A stretch of DNA of 16,754 nt from an uncultured Rhodospirillales bacterium. GTDB lineage: Bacteria; Pseudomonadota; Alphaproteobacteria; Acetobacterales; Acetobacteraceae. Below the pieces are notes generated by a model. That model ran no database searches. It was not told the origin of the DNA and saw only the letters and a program-made list of their open reading frames with translations. Positions 13,375 through 16,754 of this stretch are shown here, piece after piece. The DNA is taken from NCBI GenBank assembly GCA_903932545.1, contig CAIZGT010000694.1, positions 1 through 16,754 of the forward strand, given 5' to 3'. Position 1 is the stretch's first letter; each line of letters starts with the position of its first letter. A program made the translations under genes and the position numbers.

Positions 13375-14796
13375 ATGAGCTTGCAAGAATTCTTGCTGTT
13401 GGCCTCACGCACCGCGATCCTTTTCCTCGAATCCAGCATCTTTGGCACACTCGCGCTCTCCGCTTTGGCCGGTCGCGTCGTTGGTCGGCGGATGGTGCGC
13501 ACGATGCTGGCTTGTTTGCTTATCCTCTTCCCACTCTGGCTCGCCGCGCAATCCGCTCAAATGTCCGATACCCACAGCTTCGCAGCACTGCCCAGCGCTG
13601 TGATGCTGGTGTTGCAGGCAAGCTGGGTTGGCCATCTGGCGTTGGTCCGCATCGCGGCGTGGACACTGGTCTGGTTGATCCTGCGCGTCGGTGGCCGTGG
13701 TGGCTGGTCACGCCATTGGGCGATGCTACCGGCGGGCTTGGCATTGGCACTGCACGCAGGCGCAGGCCATGCGGCGGCCACCGGCGACACTCTCCTGTTC
13801 CTGGCCGTTCTCGCCCATGTCCTCGCCGCCGCTTCCTGGATCGGTGGACTGTCTGCGCTGTGGCTGGCGCTAGACGGGCCTAACCCCAGCCTGTTGGTGG
13901 CGCGCTACGCCTGGTTCGGACTGATCTGCGTGATTGTTGTGGTGGCAACCGCAGTTGCGCAGGCGCTTGAACTAACAGGCGGCATCGTCGGCCTCGTTGG
14001 CACCGCCTATGGCCATGTCATCCTGGTCAAGATAGCGCTGCTCGCCTGCCTTTTGGTCCTCGCATGTCGGCACCGCTTCAGCCTCGCCCCCCGCCTGCCG
14101 CGCAGCCTGCCGGTATTGCGGCGCTCGGTGTTGCTGGAGAGTGTGATCGGCCTCGCTGTGTTGGTTGCCGCCAGCTTGCTTTCAACCCTGCCGCCGGGCG
14201 CGCATGACCAGCCCACGTGGCCATTCGCCTATCGCCTCAGCTTTGAATTGCTCGATGACCTCGAACTCCGCGCCGAAATGCTCAACGCGCTGCGGGCGCT
14301 GGGCGGTGCAGCGTTGCTCTTGCTGCTGGCGGTGCTGTCGCGCCGGGTGCGCTGGTTTGCCGTGGCCACGGCACTGGCCATCACTTGGTTCGCAATCCCG
14401 CATTTTGATCTGCTGCTGGCCCCGACGGAACCCACCTATTACTGGCAATCCACCACCGGCTACACGCCACAATCCATCGCCTCGGGCAAAGCCGCCTACA
14501 TCGAGCACTGCGCGGCCTGTCACGGTCCAAACGGCGCAGGCGATGGTGCGCTTGGCGTGGGTCTTCCCGTCCCGCCTGCGGACCTCACGGCACCGCATTT
14601 GTGGAATCATCCGGACGGTGAACTCTATTGGTGGATCACCCATGGCGTCATCGGCCCCGACGGGAAGCTGGCGATGGCAGGTTTTGGCACCACTCTGGAT
14701 GATGACACCGTGTGGGCATTGATCGATTTTCTTCACGCCAACAACCCAAACAAGCCCGATGATCTGACTTTGGGCGCGCCGCACCACCATCACTAA
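13375..14796 (+). CDS. CopD-domain membrane protein fused to cytochrome c
   Basis: A 473-residue protein in two parts. Residues 1-345 are a multi-pass membrane domain, about nine or ten hydrophobic helices, with the CopD-type helix HVLAAASWIGGLSALW (near 148-163) and other conserved His residues. CopD proteins are linked to copper import across the inner membrane. Residues 363-455 are a class I cytochrome c: the haem-binding CAACH is at 379-383 and the probable axial Met434 in LAMAGFG. The topology would place the haem domain in the periplasm. The last four residues are His (HHHH). GGAACC lies 8 bases before the ATG. The PCu(A)C chaperone gene follows after 11 bases, so the pair is an operon for copper handling, perhaps for respiratory oxidase supply. 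The joint role of the haem and copper domains is inference. Confidence 0.9.
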   Translation: MSLQEFLLLASRTAILFLESSIFGTLALSALAGRVVGRRMVRTMLACLLILFPLWLAAQSAQMSDTHSFAALPSAVMLVLQASWVGHLALVRIAAWTLVWLILRVGGRGGWSRHWAMLPAGLALALHAGAGHAAATGDTLLFLAVLAHVLAAASWIGGLSALWLALDGPNPSLLVARYAWFGLICVIVVVATAVAQALELTGGIVGLVGTAYGHVILVKIALLACLLVLACRHRFSLAPRLPRSLPVLRRSVLLESVIGLAVLVAASLLSTLPPGAHDQPTWPFAYRLSFELLDDLELRAEMLNALRALGGAALLLLLAVLSRRVRWFAVATALAITWFAIPHFDLLLAPTEPTYYWQSTTGYTPQSIASGKAAYIEHCAACHGPNGAGDGALGVGLPVPPADLTAPHLWNHPDGELYWWITHGVIGPDGKLAMAGFGTTLDDDTVWALIDFLHANNPNKPDDLTLGAPHHHH

Positions 14797-14807
14797 AAGG
14801 ATTTTCG

Positions 14808-15317
14808 ATGCGCAATCTTCTTCTGGCCAGCGTGCTGGTGTTTGCTTTCAGCACGGCCGCGATGGCACAGATGGTGATGGTGGGTGATGCCTGGGCCCGC
14901 GCCACCTCGCCGAGCCAAAGCGTGGGCGGCATCTTTTTGTCGATCCACGACCACGGCCCCGGCGACACGCTGATCAGCGCCTCATCGCCCATCGCCGCGA
15001 ACCTGGAACTGCATCAAACAGTGGCGGATGCCAGCGGCGTGATGAAAATGCTGCCCGTGGCGGCGCTGCCGGTCGCAGCGGGTGCGGTGTTAGACCTTAA
15101 ACCCGGCTCCTATCATCTGATGGCGATCGGGCTGAAGCAGCAACTCAAACCCGGCGAAACATTTCCGGTCACCCTGGTGTTCGCCAAAGCCGGTGCCATC
15201 ACAGTCACCGCGACCGTGGGCACCGCTGGCAGCGCCGGGCCTGCCGAGCGGGTGATGGATCACATGCATATGGACGGGATGGAGGGCATGGATCACGGCG
15301 CGATGCACCAACACTAG
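14808..15317 (+). CDS. Periplasmic copper chaperone PCu(A)C with His/Met-rich tail
   Basis: The 169-residue protein has a signal peptide (1-20, cleavage after AMA). Its PCu(A)C domain starts VGDAWARATSPSQSVGGIF. The family's copper motif H(M)X10MX21HXM is present as His69, Met81, His103 and Met105 (LELHQTVAD; MKML; SYHLMAIG). Members bind Cu(I) in the periplasm and deliver it to the CuA centre or cbb3-type oxidases. After the domain, residues 150-169 are MDHMHMDGMEGMDHGAMHQH, an extra metal-binding tail seen in some members and likely to bind Cu(I) or Cu(II). It is separated from the CopD-cytochrome c gene by 11 bases, with AAAAGGA as ribosome-binding site. Confidence 0.93.
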   Translation: MRNLLLASVLVFAFSTAAMAQMVMVGDAWARATSPSQSVGGIFLSIHDHGPGDTLISASSPIAANLELHQTVADASGVMKMLPVAALPVAAGAVLDLKPGSYHLMAIGLKQQLKPGETFPVTLVFAKAGAITVTATVGTAGSAGPAERVMDHMHMDGMEGMDHGAMHQH

Positions 15318-15383
15318 CCTTGGCAGCAATCCGCAACTGCGGCAAAATCAGCCGGGTCCGCAGGACCGTGCAAGCCTTGGCAG
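15316..15383 (+). repeat. 11-bp direct repeat in the gap before kup
   Basis: AGCCTTGGCAG occurs at 15316-15326 and again at 15373-15383, 57 bases apart, in the gap between the copper chaperone and kup. The first copy begins in the chaperone's stop codon. No gene or clear terminator is visible in this 132-base gap; the repeat's meaning is unknown. Confidence 0.35.
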
Positions 15384-15449
15384 GCGAGACGCTTGCGCCA
15401 AACTCGCCGCCCGCTTAACCCTGCGCGCAGGCCATTGCGAGTTCCCCCT

Positions 15450-16754
15450 ATGAGTGACGCTGCTTCTGACAGTTTCGCCGAAATCGATCATCCCCCACAC
15501 GCACCACGCCCGGTCTCGGTCGGCTTGCTGCTGGGCGTGCTGGGTGTGGTCTATGGCGACATCGGAACCAGCCCGCTTTACGCTTTCAAGGCCAGCATCG
15601 ACCATTTCGGCGCAGAGCATATCCCATTCGCCGATCTGATGGGCATTCTCTCGCTGATCTTCTGGTCGCTGATCCTGGTGGTAACGGTCAAATACGTCAC
15701 CCTGGTCATGCGCGCAGACAATCGCGGTGAGGGTGGGATTTTGGCGCTGATGGTGCTGGCTCAGCGCAGTTCATCCAATCTGAAAATGCGCCGCGCGCTG
15801 GCGCTGGTGGGCATTGTTGGCGCGTGCCTGTTTTTCGGTGATGGCTGCATCACACCCGCTATCTCGGTGCTCTCCGCGGTCGAGGGCCTGGGGGTCGCCA
15901 CCCCGCATCTGCAAGAATTCGTGCTGCCGATCTCGGTGGTGGTGATCGTGGCGTTGTTCGCCGTCCAATCACGCGGCACGCACAGCGTGGGCCGGGTGTT
16001 TGGCCCGGTGATGGTGCTGTGGTTCGTCTCAATCGGTGTGCTTGGGCTGATCCAGGTGGTGCAGAACCCGCGCGTTTTGTGGGCAATTTCGCCGTTTTAT
16101 GGGTTTGAACTTTGCCTCAATCACGGCTGGCTCGCCTTCGTGGCCCTCGGCTCGGTCGTGCTGGCGGTCACCGGGGCTGAGGCGCTGTATGCCGATATGG
16201 GCCATTTCGGCGCGAAATCGATCCGGCTGGCCTGGAACTTTTTCGTGCTGCCCTGCCTCGTGCTCAACTATTTTGGCCAAGGCGCATTGCTGCTCGCCAA
16301 CCCGGCGGCGGCAGAAAACCCGTTCTATCGCATGGCCCCGGATTGGGCGCTGATCCCGCTCGTCATTCTCGCCACCATGGCCACCGTCATCGCCAGCCAA
16401 GCGTTGATCTCAGGCGCCTACTCCGTCACCCGCCAGTGCATGCAACTCGGCTTCCTGCCGCGCATGCGGGTGGACCATACCTCCGCCACCGAGGAGGGGC
16501 AGATCTACGTGCCGCAGGTCAACTCCGCGCTGCTGGTGGGCGTGCTGGTCCTGGTTCTCGCCTTCCGCTCATCGGACGCGCTGGCCTCAGCCTATGGCAT
16601 CGCCGTCACCGCCACCTTCATCTGCACCTGCATCCTGTCGATTGTGGTCTTCCGCCGCCAATATCATTGGAGCCGCTGGCTGGCGCTGAGCGTGTTCGGC
16701 GTCTTCACCCTGATGGACACGATGTTCTTCGCCGCCAATGCGCTGAAAATTCCG
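15450..16754 (+). CDS. kup: Low-affinity potassium uptake protein Kup, 5' part (cut by window end)
   Basis: Kup/HAK transporters take up K+ together with protons through the inner membrane. The frame starts MSDAASDSFAEIDHPPH and stays open for 435 codons to the window end; full-length Kup has about 630 residues, so roughly the C-terminal third is missing. The signature GVVYGDIGTSPLYAFK is at about residues 32-47. It is followed by MRADNRGEGGILALMVLA, FFGDGCITPAISVLSAVEG, AVTGAEALYADMGHFG and SQALISGAYSVTRQ, and hydrophobic helices throughout. The start has no clear ribosome-binding site (GAGTTCCCCCT before the ATG), but no better in-frame start precedes the signature. The orientation is the same as the copper genes, 132 bases downstream. 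Confidence 0.95.
   Translation, partial: MSDAASDSFAEIDHPPHAPRPVSVGLLLGVLGVVYGDIGTSPLYAFKASIDHFGAEHIPFADLMGILSLIFWSLILVVTVKYVTLVMRADNRGEGGILALMVLAQRSSSNLKMRRALALVGIVGACLFFGDGCITPAISVLSAVEGLGVATPHLQEFVLPISVVVIVALFAVQSRGTHSVGRVFGPVMVLWFVSIGVLGLIQVVQNPRVLWAISPFYGFELCLNHGWLAFVALGSVVLAVTGAEALYADMGHFGAKSIRLAWNFFVLPCLVLNYFGQGALLLANPAAAENPFYRMAPDWALIPLVILATMATVIASQALISGAYSVTRQCMQLGFLPRMRVDHTSATEEGQIYVPQVNSALLVGVLVLVLAFRSSDALASAYGIAVTATFICTCILSIVVFRRQYHWSRWLALSVFGVFTLMDTMFFAANALKIP

Noticed and set aside
1..16754. CRISPR array, prophage or intact insertion sequence
   Set aside because: No regularly spaced repeats, no transposase or integrase frame, and no phage-type genes were seen on either strand.

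Overview
The window is GC-rich, densely coded chromosomal DNA from an alphaproteobacterium, most likely of the Rhodospirillales/Acetobacteraceae type. I infer this from the protein sequences and from the order hemE, gap, kinase-pyrophosphorylase regulator (DUF299), maf, which in alphaproteobacteria such as Caulobacter flanks the replication origin. The hemE gap (9285-9594) has an AT-rich patch, degenerate DnaA boxes and many ATCC cores, so I read it as oriC. Genes diverge from it: the haem block runs left on the minus strand, and everything to the right except one doubtful small ORF is on the plus strand.

Left part (1-3900): the 3' end of dnaX, ybaB/ebfC, a palindromic intergenic repeat, and ilvD with a one-base frameshift near its 5' end. 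A hairpin follows, then an unrecognised minus-strand gene (3912-4535). Next come a relic of a LivF-type ABC ATPase (about 4621-4704) and a secreted PEP-CTERM protein gene (4744-5732, minus), also broken by one missing base. Both breaks are repaired by adding a single base in or next to a short homopolymer, so sequencing or assembly error is as likely as true gene loss.

Middle (5925-9284): a compact minus-strand operon, hemE-hemH-HAD phosphatase-hemJ, in which every junction is a 4-base ATGA overlap. It covers uroporphyrinogen decarboxylation, protoporphyrinogen oxidation and iron insertion. On the other side of the origin lie the DUF299 regulator and maf, overlapping by one base.

Right part (11090-16754): a 79-residue unknown protein, the two subunits of a succinyl-CoA:3-ketoacid-type CoA transferase (scoA, scoB), a perfect 17-bp hairpin, a doubtful small minus-strand ORF, and tRNA-Ala(GGC). 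These are followed by a two-gene copper module (a CopD membrane domain fused to cytochrome c, and a PCu(A)C periplasmic copper chaperone) and the 5' part of kup (potassium uptake), cut by the window end.

I see no CRISPR array, prophage or intact insertion sequence. The most notable points are the predicted oriC, the two frameshifts, the CopD-cytochrome c fusion with metal-binding tails, and the ABC-ATPase relic beside the PEP-CTERM gene where the usual origin-flanking gene order breaks.
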